From contig JANWJS010000032.1 of the NCBI GenBank assembly GCA_025451845.1, forward strand, positions 1-64,000: DNA of 64,000 nucleotides, read 5' to 3'. Below, piece after piece: positions 7,618-16,814 of the stretch. The translations under genes were made by a program, and so were the position numbers. The notes under the pieces were generated by a model. That model saw only the letters and a list, made by a program, of their open reading frames with translations, did not search any database and was not told the origin of the DNA. Numbering within the stretch: the first letter of the stretch is position 1; each line of letters begins with the position of its first letter. Source of the stretch: Steroidobacteraceae bacterium (GTDB lineage: Bacteria; Pseudomonadota; Gammaproteobacteria; Steroidobacterales; Steroidobacteraceae).

Positions 7618-8649
7618 TCATCGGGGCGGATGAGACAGCGAGTCGTCCGCGCGCGCATCGATCAAAGCGACCCAGCGGCGCTTCGCGTCAGCGTCGAGAA
7701 ATGATCCCTCGATCGAGTTGCGCGCCAGAGACGCGAGCTGCGCACGCGTGAGTCCGAGCGCCCGCTCAACTGCGAGGTAATTCTCGAGCAGGTAGCCGCC
7801 GAAGTACGCCGGATCATCCGAGTTCACCGTCACACGCAGACCGGCCTCGAGCAGGCGCTTCAGGTTGTGGTGCTCGATGCGGTCGAACACCCTGAGCTTT
7901 ACGTTCGACAGCGGACAGACGGTCAGGGCGATCTGCTCCCGGACCAGGCGCCTGACGAGCCCGGCGTCCTCCTCGCAGCGCACACCGTGATCGATGCGCC
8001 GCACGGCGAGCAGATCGAGCGCCTCATGGATATAGCTCGGCGGGCCTTCCTCGCCCGCATGCGCGACGGTGAGCAGTCCTTGCGCGCGCGCGCGGTCGAA
8101 TATCGCGGCGAATTTCGAAGGTGGATGGCCGAGTTCCGAGGAATCGAGACCTACCGCCGTGATGACCTCACGGTATTCGAGCACCTCGTCGAGGGTGCGA
8201 CTCGCTTCCGCGGCGCTCAAGTGACGCAGAAAGCACGCGATGAGACGATGCGTCATGCCGAAGCGGCGCTGCGCCTCGGTGAGGGCCAGGTTCAGGCCCT
8301 CGACGACGGTGCCGAAGGCGATGCCACGCGCAGTGTGTGTCTGCGGATCGAAAAAGATCTCGGTATGGACGACGCCCTGCTCATGAGCGCGCTGCAGGTA
8401 ACTCAGGGCCAGATGATAGAAGTCGTCCTCATCCCGCAGCACGTCCGCCAGCGCGTAGTAGATGTCGAGAAACGACTGCAGGTCGCTGAAGTCGTAGGCG
8501 GCACGCACCTCGGCCACGCTGGCAAAGGGGAGCGTAATGCGGTGTTTCCGCGCCAGGCGGAATGCCAGCTCCGGCTCGAGGGTCCCCTCGATGTGCAGGT
8601 GCAACTCTGCCTTCGGCAGGTCTCTGATATACGCTTCCACCGACCGCAT
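7618..8649 (-). CDS. add: Adenine deaminase (adenosine/AMP deaminase superfamily)
   Basis: 343 residues from the ATG at 8649, the start that places the metal motif [13 protein letters not shown] near residue 15; upstream frame adds an unrelated 36 residues. The protein deaminates adenine to hypoxanthine. Zinc ligands are H17 and H19 of HLH, the HAGEEGP His and the Asp of [11 protein letters not shown]; the catalytic Glu is in HAGEE. The sequences [11 protein letters not shown] and [11 protein letters not shown] are typical of the adenine deaminase branch more than the adenosine deaminase branch, but substrate choice is inferred. It is divergent from the NCS2 purine permease, with 137 bases between the starts, and next to a purine-type phosphoribosyltransferase, a coherent purine salvage set. 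Confidence 0.88.
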   Translation of the reverse strand: MRSVEAYIRDLPKAELHLHIEGTLEPELAFRLARKHRITLPFASVAEVRAAYDFSDLQSFLDIYYALADVLRDEDDFYHLALSYLQRAHEQGVVHTEIFFDPQTHTARGIAFGTVVEGLNLALTEAQRRFGMTHRLIACFLRHLSAAEASRTLDEVLEYREVITAVGLDSSELGHPPSKFAAIFDRARAQGLLTVAHAGEEGPPSYIHEALDLLAVRRIDHGVRCEEDAGLVRRLVREQIALTVCPLSNVKLRVFDRIEHHNLKRLLEAGLRVTVNSDDPAYFGGYLLENYLAVERALGLTRAQLASLARNSIEGSFLDADAKRRWVALIDARADDSLSHPPR

Positions 8650-8728
8650 CTGGATTGGCTCGAACCCTAGATCGGAGTTTGTCGGGGATTCTGCATGCTC
8701 GTAGAATTCCGGGCAATGGGGCCGCCGG

Positions 8729-8786
8729 GTATTTGGATCGGGGGCGCCGCGGCACAATGACGGTTCAAATGCGGCGATCCAAATAC
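8729..8786. promoter_or_regulatory. Perfect 12-bp inverted repeat in the purine permease leader
   Basis: GTATTTGGATCG (8729-8740) and CGATCCAAATAC (8775-8786) are exact reverse complements separated by 34 bases. The right arm abuts the ATG at 8787. In RNA this would fold a hairpin hiding the region where a ribosome site must lie. In DNA it could be a pair of operator half-sites. Confidence 0.55.
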
Positions 8787-10097
8787 ATGCTCAAACGATT
8801 GTTCGACCTCGAGGGGCACGGTACGACGGTACGGACCGAGCTGTTTGCCGGTCTCACGACCTTCCTCACCATGGCGTACATCGTCGTGGTCAACCCTCTG
8901 GTCCTTGGGGCGGCGGGCATGCCCGTCGCGGGTGTGGCGGTCGCAACATGTATTTCGGCCGGTTTCGGCAGCATCTTGATGGGGCTGCTCTCCAATTACC
9001 CGCTCGCGCTCGCGCCCGGGATGGGACTCAACGCCTACTTCACTTATACGGTGGTGAAAACTATGGGGCTGCCCTGGCAGGTGGCGCTCGGCTGCGTGTT
9101 CCTCTCGGCCGTCGCGTTCCTGCTGCTGACCCTTACCGGCGTGCGGCGGCTCATCATGGACGCGATACCGCGTTCCCTGTTCGCGGCCGTGAGCGGCGGC
9201 ATCGGGCTTTTCATTGCGTTCATCGGCCTGAAGAGTGCGGGCATCATCGTTTCCAATCCCGACACGGCGGTCAGTCTGGGAAAGCTGGCCAGCGCGACGC
9301 CGGCGCTGGCGATCCTGGGCCTGCTGATCATCGCCGTTCTGCAGGCGCGAGCCGTCAAGGGCGCCATGCTCCTCGGCATTGTGGGCACCGCGGCGGTCGC
9401 CTGGATCCTGGGACTTGCCCGCTTCACGCCGTCTGCGTATCACCTGGCGGACCTGTCGGCGACCGCGTTGCGGCTCGATATTCCGGCGGCCTTGAATCTC
9501 AAGGGCGGCCTCGGCATCTCGCTCGTCGAGATCGTGTTCGTGTTCCTGTTCGTGGACCTTTTCGATAACGTCGGCACCCTGATGGCGGTCACGAAGCGCG
9601 CGGGGCTGGTCTCGGCCGACGGCAAGGTCCCCCGCATGAGCCGCATCCTGCTCGCCGACTCGATATCGATGCTCGCCGGAGCGCTCGCGGGCACCAGCCC
9701 GGTCACCAGCTACATCGAGAGCACCGCGGGCGTCGCCGTAGGCGGGCGCACAGGGCTCACCAGCGTCACCGTCGGGTTGCTGTTCCTGGGCACCCTCCTT
9801 CTTGCGCCGCTCGTGCAGGCCATTCCGGCCGTGGCGACCGCGCCGGCGCTGATTCTGGTTGGCGCGATGATGATGGGGGCGCTGTCGGAAATCGATTGGC
9901 GCGATCCCGCCGAGGGCATCCCGGCCTTTCTCACCGTCATCATCGTTCCACTGAGCTACTCGATTGCGAATGGGCTGGCCTTTGGCATCGTGAGTCACGC
10001 CGTGCTGAAGCTCGTGCGCGGAGGGACGCGAGCACGCGACTGGCTGGTCTACGTGCTGGCGGCGCTGTGCGTGGCTCGTTTCATCTATCTCACCTGA
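8787..10097 (+). CDS. NCS2-family purine permease (guanine/hypoxanthine/adenine type, AzgA-like)
   Basis: 436 residues of inner-membrane transporter, importing purine bases with protons. The start at 8787 gives [20 protein letters not shown], the usual opening of AzgA-like NCS2 permeases, and a normal family length; an ATG at 8757 is in frame but adds ten atypical residues. Recognisable elements are [16 protein letters not shown] in the first helix, [35 protein letters not shown] and the [21 protein letters not shown] signature of the subfamily. About 12-14 hydrophobic segments are visible. It is divergent from adenine deaminase, suggesting adenine or hypoxanthine uptake. Its 3' end overlaps the convergent phosphoribosyltransferase gene by 8 bases. 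Confidence 0.9.
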   Translation: MLKRLFDLEGHGTTVRTELFAGLTTFLTMAYIVVVNPLVLGAAGMPVAGVAVATCISAGFGSILMGLLSNYPLALAPGMGLNAYFTYTVVKTMGLPWQVALGCVFLSAVAFLLLTLTGVRRLIMDAIPRSLFAAVSGGIGLFIAFIGLKSAGIIVSNPDTAVSLGKLASATPALAILGLLIIAVLQARAVKGAMLLGIVGTAAVAWILGLARFTPSAYHLADLSATALRLDIPAALNLKGGLGISLVEIVFVFLFVDLFDNVGTLMAVTKRAGLVSADGKVPRMSRILLADSISMLAGALAGTSPVTSYIESTAGVAVGGRTGLTSVTVGLLFLGTLLLAPLVQAIPAVATAPALILVGAMMMGALSEIDWRDPAEGIPAFLTVIIVPLSYSIANGLAFGIVSHAVLKLVRGGTRARDWLVYVLAALCVARFIYLT

Positions 10098-10683
10098 CCA
10101 CCGGCCTGGGCGCGGCGGAAGCATCGAGGAAACTCGCGTCGACGGGCTTGTGCGCCAGGATCTCCTCGCGGGTCAGTCCCTGCAGCTCGTGCGGGAAGAC
10201 CAGCCAATGCGAGGTCTCGTGTACGAAGAAGTCTGGCGCCAGCGCGGTTCGGCGCCGCTCGGGCTTGTAGTACACGGTCGCGATGCGGATCTTCTCCGGC
10301 AGGTTGCGCCGGCAGCGCCGCGTGAGATCTTCGATCACGGCCTCGAGGCTATGCCCGGAGTCAAAGACATCATCGACGATCAGCAGCTCGTCCTCTGCCG
10401 AGAGACGCGACACCAGATAGTCCGTTGCATGCACCCTTACGGTTTTATGCCGCTCGTCGATGTTGCTATACGAGGAGGTCCGTATCGCGATGTGGTCGGT
10501 ATGGATCGAGTGGTACTCGAGTACCTCCTGCACCGTGATGCCGATCGGGGCGCCGCCGCGCCAGATGGCGACCAGGAATGTGGGGCGCATGCCGCTCGCG
10601 ATCACGCGTCTTGCCAGCTCTAGTGAATCCGCGAGCAGCTTGTCGGCCGAAATGAAGATTTTTTCCACTATGCATGTCCTCAC
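10090..10683 (-). CDS. Purine-type phosphoribosyltransferase
   Basis: A 197-residue PRTase that would convert a free purine base plus PRPP to the nucleotide. The PRPP-binding loop reads ELLIVDDVFDSGHSLEAVI, with the two acidic residues followed by DSGHS in place of the commoner DTGxT. FLVAIWRGGAPIG is the pyrophosphate-binding loop. The C-terminal part (VYYKPERRRTALAPDFFVHE, then TSHWLVFPHE) resembles the hypoxanthine/xanthine branch, where a Trp/Phe stacks on the base. Base specificity cannot be fixed from sequence. The gene begins 21 bases after the phospholipase C stop on the same strand, so it may ride on the end of that long transcript. Confidence 0.8.
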   Translation of the reverse strand: MRTCIVEKIFISADKLLADSLELARRVIASGMRPTFLVAIWRGGAPIGITVQEVLEYHSIHTDHIAIRTSSYSNIDERHKTVRVHATDYLVSRLSAEDELLIVDDVFDSGHSLEAVIEDLTRRCRRNLPEKIRIATVYYKPERRRTALAPDFFVHETSHWLVFPHELQGLTREEILAHKPVDASFLDASAAPRPVVR

Positions 10684-10704
10684 AAGCCGATGGCGGTCGC
10701 GCGG

Positions 10705-12756
10705 TTAAGTCAGGATCGGCGCGACGTTGGCCGGATCCGAGACGCTCTCGCGTCCGTCCTCGACGTGTCCGGCGAGGCGCCACTGATGTCGTGCCGCACT
10801 GATGGTGAGATCGTACCAGTGACGACTGGGTTGCAGGTCCCAAAGCAGCTCTTGCGTCTCCCCCGGCCCGAGCGGGACGCGGCGCTTGCCTCGGCCGTAG
10901 CTCTCGTCCCGGACGCTCACCACCAACGCTCGGCCGCCGCCGTTGCGCAGGCGCAGCCGGATGTCGCCTCCCTGGGCCGCGGCGCTGGTGACCTCGAGCG
11001 CGCAACTCCCCGGGCCGTGCACCATCCGCAGAAATCCGTTGGGACCGTGGACGGACAGCGCCAGCCTCTGATTAGCCGCCGGGTGCAGCAAGTCCTCGAG
11101 CTGATGTCCCGCGCCGATGGTATAGCGCCGCGGAACAGTGAGGCTACCGTCCCAATACGCAGTGCAGCAGACGCCCACCGTCGAGAGGTTGTCGAAATGC
11201 AGCCGCACCCCGCCATCGCATGCTGCCAGGTTCAGCTCGAGCGCATAGGGCAGGGCCCGCGCCGGCCGCACGCCCCGCTCCTGCGCCACGATCCCGACAG
11301 CCTGCCGGTCGGGAACGACCGGGGGCGGTAGTTTGGCCTGCCGGTAGACCATCTCCCGATAGCCGGAAGTGCTCGGCAGGTTGACGCGCCGGCTGCTGTG
11401 GGACGCGAAGTCGAACGCCGCAGTCAGGTCTCCGCAGACGGCCCGCCGCCACGGCGTAATGTTCGGTTCCTTCACTCCGAACCGCGCCTCGATGAAGCGT
11501 ATTACCGAGGTGTGATCGAAGACCTCGGAGCAGACGTAGCCGCCTCTGCTCCACGGCGAGATGGCCAGCATCGGCACGCGCGGCCCCAGGCCATAGGGCA
11601 ATTGATCCGGGCTGTACAGAGTGCGCTGACCAGGATTGACGATGTCATGTATTTCGCCCGCGGTCGACACCGTGGAGATGCCAGGCAGGACGGGCGTGGG
11701 CGGCTGCGGCGGCACCATATGGTCGAAAAAGCCGTCATTCTCGTCATAGTTCAACAGCAGCACGGTCTTGCCCCAGACCTTGGGATTCGCGGTCAGCGCC
11801 TCCAGGACGCGGGCGACGTACATGGCGCCATAGGCGGGCGGATAGGAAGGATGTTCGGAGTAGCCGGCCGGCATGACGATCCAGGACACCTGCGGCAGGC
11901 GCTCGTTGAGGACGTCGTTGCGGAGTCGGCCGACCCCGCCCACCGACATCGCGCGCCGCCGCAGCTCTGAGCCCGCCGGAGCGGCGGCGAAGGACTTGAA
12001 ATACGCGAGCGCATTGCAGTGGAAGTTGCCCGTCATCGGGTCGTCGTCGACTTCCTCCAGCGCCTCCTGATAGAGCTGCCAGGTGATCCCCGCCCGCTGC
12101 AGGCGCTCCGCATAAGTGGTCCACGCGAAGGGTTTTACGCCTTTGGTGTAGATCCACACGTCGTCATCGATGAACGGTCCGCCGCCGGTGCCCTCCGGGT
12201 CGATCGAGCCCGTCCACAGCATCGTGCGGTTGGGGCAGGTGGGGCCGGCGATCGAGCAGAAATAGTGATCGCAGATCGTGAATGCGTCCGCGAGCGCATA
12301 GTGGAACGGGATGTCTTCCCGCAGGAAGTATCCCATGGTCATGTCGGTTTTGTTGAGCGGCCACGCATCCATGCGTCCGGCGGCGATGGCGCCGTGCTGC
12401 GAGTCCCAGCTGTGGTCGAGGTCCTGGAGGAGCTGGGCCGAGTAGCGGCGCGTATCGAGATGGAACGGCAGGATCGGCTGATCCGGCCGCCGCATGCGCG
12501 GCTGGAACCAGACCGGCTTGCCCCCGGCAAGGCGCACCGCGAGGCGGTCGTTGTAACCGCGTACACCGCTCAGATGTCCGAAGTAATGGTCGAACGAGCG
12601 GTTCTCCAGCATGAAGACCACGATGTGCTCGACATCCCCGAGCGTGCCGGATCGGCCGATCGCCGGCAGCGCCGCCGCGCGTGCCAGGCTGTTGTGCAGG
12701 AGGGCGGCGGTGGCGGCCCCTGAGCCTACCGACCGCAGAAACTCGCGACGGTTCAT
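10705..12756 (-). CDS. plcN: Phosphocholine-specific phospholipase C, Tat-exported
   Basis: 683 residues of the phosphoesterase/acid phosphatase superfamily that hydrolyses phosphatidylcholine or sphingomyelin outside the cytoplasm. The N-terminus MNRREFLRSVGSGAATAALL is a Tat signal. Catalytic-domain hallmarks are HIVVFMLENRSFDHYFGHLS, the DHSWDSQH stretch, CPNRTMLWTGSIDPEG, and LNYDENDGFFDHMVPP with the metal-binding Asp/His residues. Two small C-terminal beta domains (from about residue 490) match the repeat domains of the haemolytic PLC group. The start overlaps the preceding Sel1 gene by ATGA, so both are co-translated. Its place at the end of a LacI-led nucleoside operon is unusual and may reflect phosphate scavenging. 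Confidence 0.88.
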   Translation of the reverse strand: MNRREFLRSVGSGAATAALLHNSLARAAALPAIGRSGTLGDVEHIVVFMLENRSFDHYFGHLSGVRGYNDRLAVRLAGGKPVWFQPRMRRPDQPILPFHLDTRRYSAQLLQDLDHSWDSQHGAIAAGRMDAWPLNKTDMTMGYFLREDIPFHYALADAFTICDHYFCSIAGPTCPNRTMLWTGSIDPEGTGGGPFIDDDVWIYTKGVKPFAWTTYAERLQRAGITWQLYQEALEEVDDDPMTGNFHCNALAYFKSFAAAPAGSELRRRAMSVGGVGRLRNDVLNERLPQVSWIVMPAGYSEHPSYPPAYGAMYVARVLEALTANPKVWGKTVLLLNYDENDGFFDHMVPPQPPTPVLPGISTVSTAGEIHDIVNPGQRTLYSPDQLPYGLGPRVPMLAISPWSRGGYVCSEVFDHTSVIRFIEARFGVKEPNITPWRRAVCGDLTAAFDFASHSSRRVNLPSTSGYREMVYRQAKLPPPVVPDRQAVGIVAQERGVRPARALPYALELNLAACDGGVRLHFDNLSTVGVCCTAYWDGSLTVPRRYTIGAGHQLEDLLHPAANQRLALSVHGPNGFLRMVHGPGSCALEVTSAAAQGGDIRLRLRNGGGRALVVSVRDESYGRGKRRVPLGPGETQELLWDLQPSRHWYDLTISAARHQWRLAGHVEDGRESVSDPANVAPILT

Positions 12757-13538
12757 TGCGCTTCCTTCTGCAGGCGGCGGATGGCGCCAACGGCGGGAGC
12801 GTATTGCAGCGCCGCGGCGCGGCAGAGATATCCCATGGCCTTGGTCCGATCCCGGGCCACACCGTCTCCGTACTCGTAAGCCAGCGCGAGATAATACGCG
12901 GCCTCGCCGTTGGGCTCTTTCGCCAGCTCACGCAAGTCCGCCAGACTTTTGTCGAGGTAATAGAACTCCTTGCCGCGATCGACCGGCGCGAGATGACCTC
13001 TGGCGTAGGTCTGCGAAAGACCGTAGTACATCCTGGCGAGCTCGAAGGGAGCGATGCCGATGCGAAACCAGTAGGCGGCCTCGTCAGCGTTGCGTTGGGT
13101 CCCTTCGCCATCGAGGTAGGCGTTTGCGACCCGCTGTTGAGCGAACCGATCGCCTCTCTTCGCCGACCAGAGATACCACCGGAACGCGCGGGTGGCGCTG
13201 CGACGGACGCCCAGTCCCGCGGCATAGAGATTCCCGAGCGTGTAGCCCGCCCACGCGTCTGCACGATGGCTCGCGGCGATTCGCAATGCGGATGCGGCTT
13301 CCCGGTAGCGCCGCGCATCGAGTAATCGCGCAATCCTGTCATCGGACCGACGTTCGACGGGGGCGAGCGCCAGAAAGTTGCGGACGCTGGCCTGACAGCG
13401 GCCGATATCCGCGGCAGCGCGGGGCATCGCAGCGAGGAGGCGGGTCCCGGGCCCGCGCCCGGGCCAGGGCTGGATCCCCAGCAGCACGAGCACCGCGCAG
13501 ATAGTCCAGCCGCGCTGTTGTTTCAACGTGGCCTTCAT
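12753..13538 (-). CDS. Exported Sel1-repeat (TPR-like) protein
   Basis: 261 residues beginning MKATLKQQRGWTICAVLVLL, an N-terminal hydrophobic segment that acts as a signal peptide or anchor. From about residue 85 it consists of Sel1-like helical repeats: AGYTLGNLYAAGLGVRRS, FRWYLWSAKRGDRFAQQRVA, AYLDGEGTQRNADEAAYWF and LALAYEYGDGVARDRTKAMG. Such repeats bind other proteins. It overlaps the phospholipase C start by four bases (ATGA), which makes it a candidate chaperone, inhibitor or secretion partner of that enzyme; small accessory genes next to plc are known in pseudomonads, but homology to them is not claimed. It lies 30 bases after the nucleoside hydrolase. Confidence 0.75.
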   Translation of the reverse strand: MKATLKQQRGWTICAVLVLLGIQPWPGRGPGTRLLAAMPRAAADIGRCQASVRNFLALAPVERRSDDRIARLLDARRYREAASALRIAASHRADAWAGYTLGNLYAAGLGVRRSATRAFRWYLWSAKRGDRFAQQRVANAYLDGEGTQRNADEAAYWFRIGIAPFELARMYYGLSQTYARGHLAPVDRGKEFYYLDKSLADLRELAKEPNGEAAYYLALAYEYGDGVARDRTKAMGYLCRAAALQYAPAVGAIRRLQKEAQ

Positions 13539-13568
13539 ATCGGGCTCATTGGCCTCCGGGCGTGAGGC

Positions 13569-14762
13569 TCATTGCGCCCGTGCCGACCCTTGCCGCAGGA
13601 TGGGCCGCAGGGAAACCGGATCGTTCGCAGTCAGCAGCCGGACCACGAGCCTGTCCAGCTTCGGCACGTCCAGGGCGAGCACCACATCCACCCGGTGCTC
13701 GTCGAAATCGGGGCCGGATCCGACCGGCCAGCTCAGGGTGGCGCCGTAATTTGCGCTGAAAGCGGTGTCCACGTCGACGAGCAGCGTCGTCTTGCTCTTG
13801 ATCAGTGACGGATCGAGCCAGACGGCGACGGCCGCTTCGTCCCAAAGGGGATACGCCTGTCCGAATCGGCCGAGGTAGTGATCGAAGGGGGCCTTGCCCG
13901 CGGCCACTTCCTGCAGGAGCTGGTGTGACATGAGCGTCGGATTGGTCGCATCGACCGGCACTTCGGTGATTCTTCGCCACGGCTGGTGCAGCACGATCGA
14001 GGCCGCCTCCGGATCGAATTCCATGTTGAATTCGCGCCGCGGAGTGTTGTAATTCGCGCCTGCGAAGGGGTTGTCGGCCGGTGTCGGCTTGAAGCTGCCG
14101 CCCATGAATACCAACTGACTGGCCAGCGAGGCAAACTGCGGATCCATCTTCGCCGCGAGCGCGAGATCCGTCAGCGGGCCCGCCGCGATGATCGTCACTT
14201 GGTGCGGATACTGGTGCACCATCCGCAGCATGAAGCTGACGGCGACCTCCGCGGAGGCGTGAATGGACGGCTCGCCCTCCGGAAGCGGCGGCACCCAGTA
14301 CGGCTTCGTGGGGTGAAGGGGCGTCCAATCGACGGTGTTCTCCGACGGCCAATGGCTCATGTAGGCGCCGTCATAGAAATGCTTCCCGTACAAGCGCTCC
14401 CAGGCCAGGGTTCGCTCCGGTGTGTTCAGGAGCGGGAATACGGCGCCCGGGAGCACGGGTATGTGGGTAAGATGAGCGACTTCGAGCAGCCTGAGCGTGT
14501 GGCTGACCTCCTCGTCCCGCCAGCCGTCGCCCGTCACGACGCAGATGCCCAGCAGGTCGATGTCTTTGTCCTGCATCAGCATCAGTATGGATTGCATGTC
14601 CGAGCCGCCGGGTCCGAAGGCATCCTGATCGAAGATGACCATGGGCCGCGCTTGGGCATTCCTTGCGTGCACCGGCGGCGCCGCGCCGCAGACGAGCAGC
14701 GCGATGAGGAAAACGGCCAACAGGGTGGACGCCCGAAAGTTGCTTGATTGCGCGGTCACCAT
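13569..14762 (-). CDS. Exported nucleoside hydrolase (IUNH family)
   Basis: 397 residues from the ATG at 14762, which gives a signal peptide (ASTLLAVFLIALLVCGAAPP, cleavage near VHA-RN). The enzyme splits ribonucleosides into base and ribose. Family signs are IIAAGPLTDLALA, LVFMGGSF, the calcium/ribose-binding EFNMEFDPEAASIVL and LWDEAAVAVWLDPSL. The usual N-terminal DxDxxxDD calcium motif appears as DQDAFGPGGSD, with an insertion and one Asp changed, so this is a divergent secreted branch. Acting outside the cytoplasm, it would feed ribose to the adjacent permease (26 bases upstream gene) and ribokinase. It sits in a minus-strand run headed by a LacI regulator. Confidence 0.82.
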   Translation of the reverse strand: MVTAQSSNFRASTLLAVFLIALLVCGAAPPVHARNAQARPMVIFDQDAFGPGGSDMQSILMLMQDKDIDLLGICVVTGDGWRDEEVSHTLRLLEVAHLTHIPVLPGAVFPLLNTPERTLAWERLYGKHFYDGAYMSHWPSENTVDWTPLHPTKPYWVPPLPEGEPSIHASAEVAVSFMLRMVHQYPHQVTIIAAGPLTDLALAAKMDPQFASLASQLVFMGGSFKPTPADNPFAGANYNTPRREFNMEFDPEAASIVLHQPWRRITEVPVDATNPTLMSHQLLQEVAAGKAPFDHYLGRFGQAYPLWDEAAVAVWLDPSLIKSKTTLLVDVDTAFSANYGATLSWPVGSGPDFDEHRVDVVLALDVPKLDRLVVRLLTANDPVSLRPILRQGSARAQ

Positions 14763-14788
14763 GCCTTGCACCCCGGAAGATCCAGACG

Positions 14789-15790
14789 TCAGATGGCCCG
14801 TGCGAGAACGATCAAAGCGAGTCCCGCGATGAAGCAGAGGAACATTGCCGCGAGCAGGCCGGGTACGCCCTGGCGCGCGCCGCGGAACTCTCTCCAGACG
14901 AAGACGCCCCATAGTGCGGCGATCATCGTGGCTCCCTGGCCCAGGCCGTAGGATATGGCGAAACCCGCGCGGCCCGATGCGATAAGGTTGAGGGACATGC
15001 CGACGCCCCAGATCACCCCGCCAAACACGCCCGCCAGGTGGATGTTGAACCGGCCGCGCCAGTAGTGGGCGAACGGCACCGGAGGCCCCATGACCGGGAT
15101 TCGCATGGCGATCGTGTTCCAGAGGAAATTGCTGGCGAACACCCCGACCGCGAACACGAAGACCGCCGCATAGCTGCCCATCAGGCCGGCAACCGGGTGC
15201 CGCGGATCGGCATACATCGCCGCGGCGACGAAACGGTAGAACACCCCCATGAAGATGCCGCAGGCGAGGGAGAGCAGCAGACCCTTGGCGCTCAACCGCG
15301 CCGCGCTCGCGGCCTGCCGGCGGTAGGCGAGGGCGTCGAGGACGATGGCGAGCGTCACGAGGGCTACGCCGCCGCCGAGCAGCGCCGGGTTGCCCACCGG
15401 GACGGCCACATAGTTGAGTATGACCCCAAGCACCAGTGCGAGCCCGATCCCCACCGGGAATGCCACCGCCATGCCGGCGACCTCGATCGCGGCCACCAGC
15501 AGGATGTTGGCGAGGTTGAATACCGCGCCGCCGAAGAGCGCATGCCAGACACTGGAGGCGTTCGCCTGCCGAAGATCGGCGAAGAATGCCGGTCCGCCGT
15601 TGCCCATCGTGCCGAGCGTCGCCCCCAGGACGAAGGTGATCAGCAGGACACCGAGCGCGTAGTCCCAGTAGAAGAGCTCAAAGCGCCACTGTGCCGGAGC
15701 GAGCTTGCGGGCATTCGCCCACGAGCCCCAGCAGAGCATGGTGATCACGCAAAAGACGACAGCCAGAGAGTAACTGTTGACGACGAACAT
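14789..15790 (-). CDS. DMT-superfamily sugar/nucleoside/ureide permease (ten membrane segments)
   Basis: 333 residues, almost entirely hydrophobic, with about ten membrane helices. The opening YSLAVVFCVITMLCWGSWAN, the segment FYWDYALGVLLITFVLG and the repeated half GSYAAVFVFAVGVFASNFLW resemble the ureide permease and glucose/ribose uptake branches of the drug/metabolite transporter superfamily. Database names for such proteins are often simply multidrug DMT transporter, which is unlikely here. It lies between the exported nucleoside hydrolase and ribokinase, so ribose or nucleoside uptake is the simplest inference. Substrate is not provable from sequence. Confidence 0.75.
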   Translation of the reverse strand: MFVVNSYSLAVVFCVITMLCWGSWANARKLAPAQWRFELFYWDYALGVLLITFVLGATLGTMGNGGPAFFADLRQANASSVWHALFGGAVFNLANILLVAAIEVAGMAVAFPVGIGLALVLGVILNYVAVPVGNPALLGGGVALVTLAIVLDALAYRRQAASAARLSAKGLLLSLACGIFMGVFYRFVAAAMYADPRHPVAGLMGSYAAVFVFAVGVFASNFLWNTIAMRIPVMGPPVPFAHYWRGRFNIHLAGVFGGVIWGVGMSLNLIASGRAGFAISYGLGQGATMIAALWGVFVWREFRGARQGVPGLLAAMFLCFIAGLALIVLARAI

Positions 15791-15829
15791 TGCGCATTGC
15801 TCCCGACTATGTTGGCGAATGGAAGCTCG

Positions 15830-16783
15830 TCACTGCGGCGCCGGCCGACTCTCGCCGGCGCGCCGGACGCGCTCCGCTTCGAATTCTGGGCGCCTGGCGA
15901 AGGATTTCTGCGTTCCGGTGCGGGTCGCCGACAGGGCCGCATAGAGGTTCGCCCGGGTGACTGCCTCCTGCTCGGATATCCCCTCGGTCAGAAACACCGC
16001 CAGGCTGCCGATGAATGCGTCGCCCGCCCCCGTCGTGTCCACAGCGGAAACAGCAAAGCCCGGGAGGTGAGTCCGCCCCGATCGTGACGCCAACAGCGCG
16101 CCGCGAGCGCCGAGGGTGAGAATGACACGGCGCATTCCGCGATCCAGCAGAGCGTCCACGCAAGCGATGAGGTCAGCCTCCCGTCGAACCTGCACGCCGC
16201 TCATCACCTCGGCTTCGGTCTCGTTGACGACCAGATAGTCCGCGAGGGCGAGCTCCGCCAGGTCGGCCGGCAACGCCGGCGCCGGATTGACCATGCAGCG
16301 TACATTGTGCGCCTTGGCGACCCGGATCGCGTGATATACGGTCGCGAGAGGCACCTCGAACTGCAGGAGCACCATGTCCGCGGCGGCCAGCTGCGGCGCC
16401 GCCGCGTCGACGTCGGCCGGCGTCAGTCGATCGTTGGCGCCCTTTGCGACGATGATGCGGTTTTCGCCGTCCGCCGCGACCAGGATCAATGCTGCCCCCG
16501 TGGGCGCACCGGGGATCACCCGCACCCCGGAGGTTTGCACGCCCAACGCGTTGAAGTTCCTGATGGTCTCGGCGCCGAGCAGGTCACCACCCACCGCGGC
16601 CACCATCTCCACGCTCGCGCCGCAAAGGGCGGCGGCCACCGCCTGGTTGGCGCCTTTGCCGCCGAAACCCATGTCGAAACCCGTCCCGAACACCGTCTCC
16701 CCGCCCCTGGGAACGACATCGCTCATGAATTGCAGATCGGTGTTGGCGCTGCCAACGACGACTATGCGAGGTTTGTCGGCCAC
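15830..16783 (-). CDS. rbsK: Ribokinase (PfkB family)
   Basis: 317 residues; phosphorylates ribose at O5 using ATP in the cytoplasm. The PfkB signatures are complete: GGKGANQAVAAALCG near residue 42 and DTTGAGDAFIGSLAVFL near residue 250, where the Asp of GAGD is the catalytic base. VVGSANTDLQFMSDVVPRGG and VNPAPALPADL are typical ribokinase stretches. The product ribose-5-phosphate can be interconverted with ribose-1-phosphate by the nearby DeoB. It follows lacI by 31 bases and precedes the sugar/nucleoside permease, all on one strand, so it is expected to be under the LacI regulator. Confidence 0.92.
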   Translation of the reverse strand: MADKPRIVVVGSANTDLQFMSDVVPRGGETVFGTGFDMGFGGKGANQAVAAALCGASVEMVAAVGGDLLGAETIRNFNALGVQTSGVRVIPGAPTGAALILVAADGENRIIVAKGANDRLTPADVDAAAPQLAAADMVLLQFEVPLATVYHAIRVAKAHNVRCMVNPAPALPADLAELALADYLVVNETEAEVMSGVQVRREADLIACVDALLDRGMRRVILTLGARGALLASRSGRTHLPGFAVSAVDTTGAGDAFIGSLAVFLTEGISEQEAVTRANLYAALSATRTGTQKSFARRPEFEAERVRRAGESRPAPQ

Positions 16784-16814
16784 GGCGGAGTCTCCTGTGA
16801 GGTGCGCACGGCGA

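Noticed and set aside
8667..10124. Very long open frame antisense to the purine permease (485 codons)
   Set aside because: It is Arg/Gln/Asp/His-rich, low-complexity filler typical of the reverse strand of a high-GC membrane-protein gene, and the sense frame has clear NCS2 signatures.
12164..13342. 392-codon open frame across the phospholipase C/Sel1 junction
   Set aside because: Shadow frame; both real genes are supported by Tat signal, PLC motifs and Sel1 repeats with an ATGA overlap.
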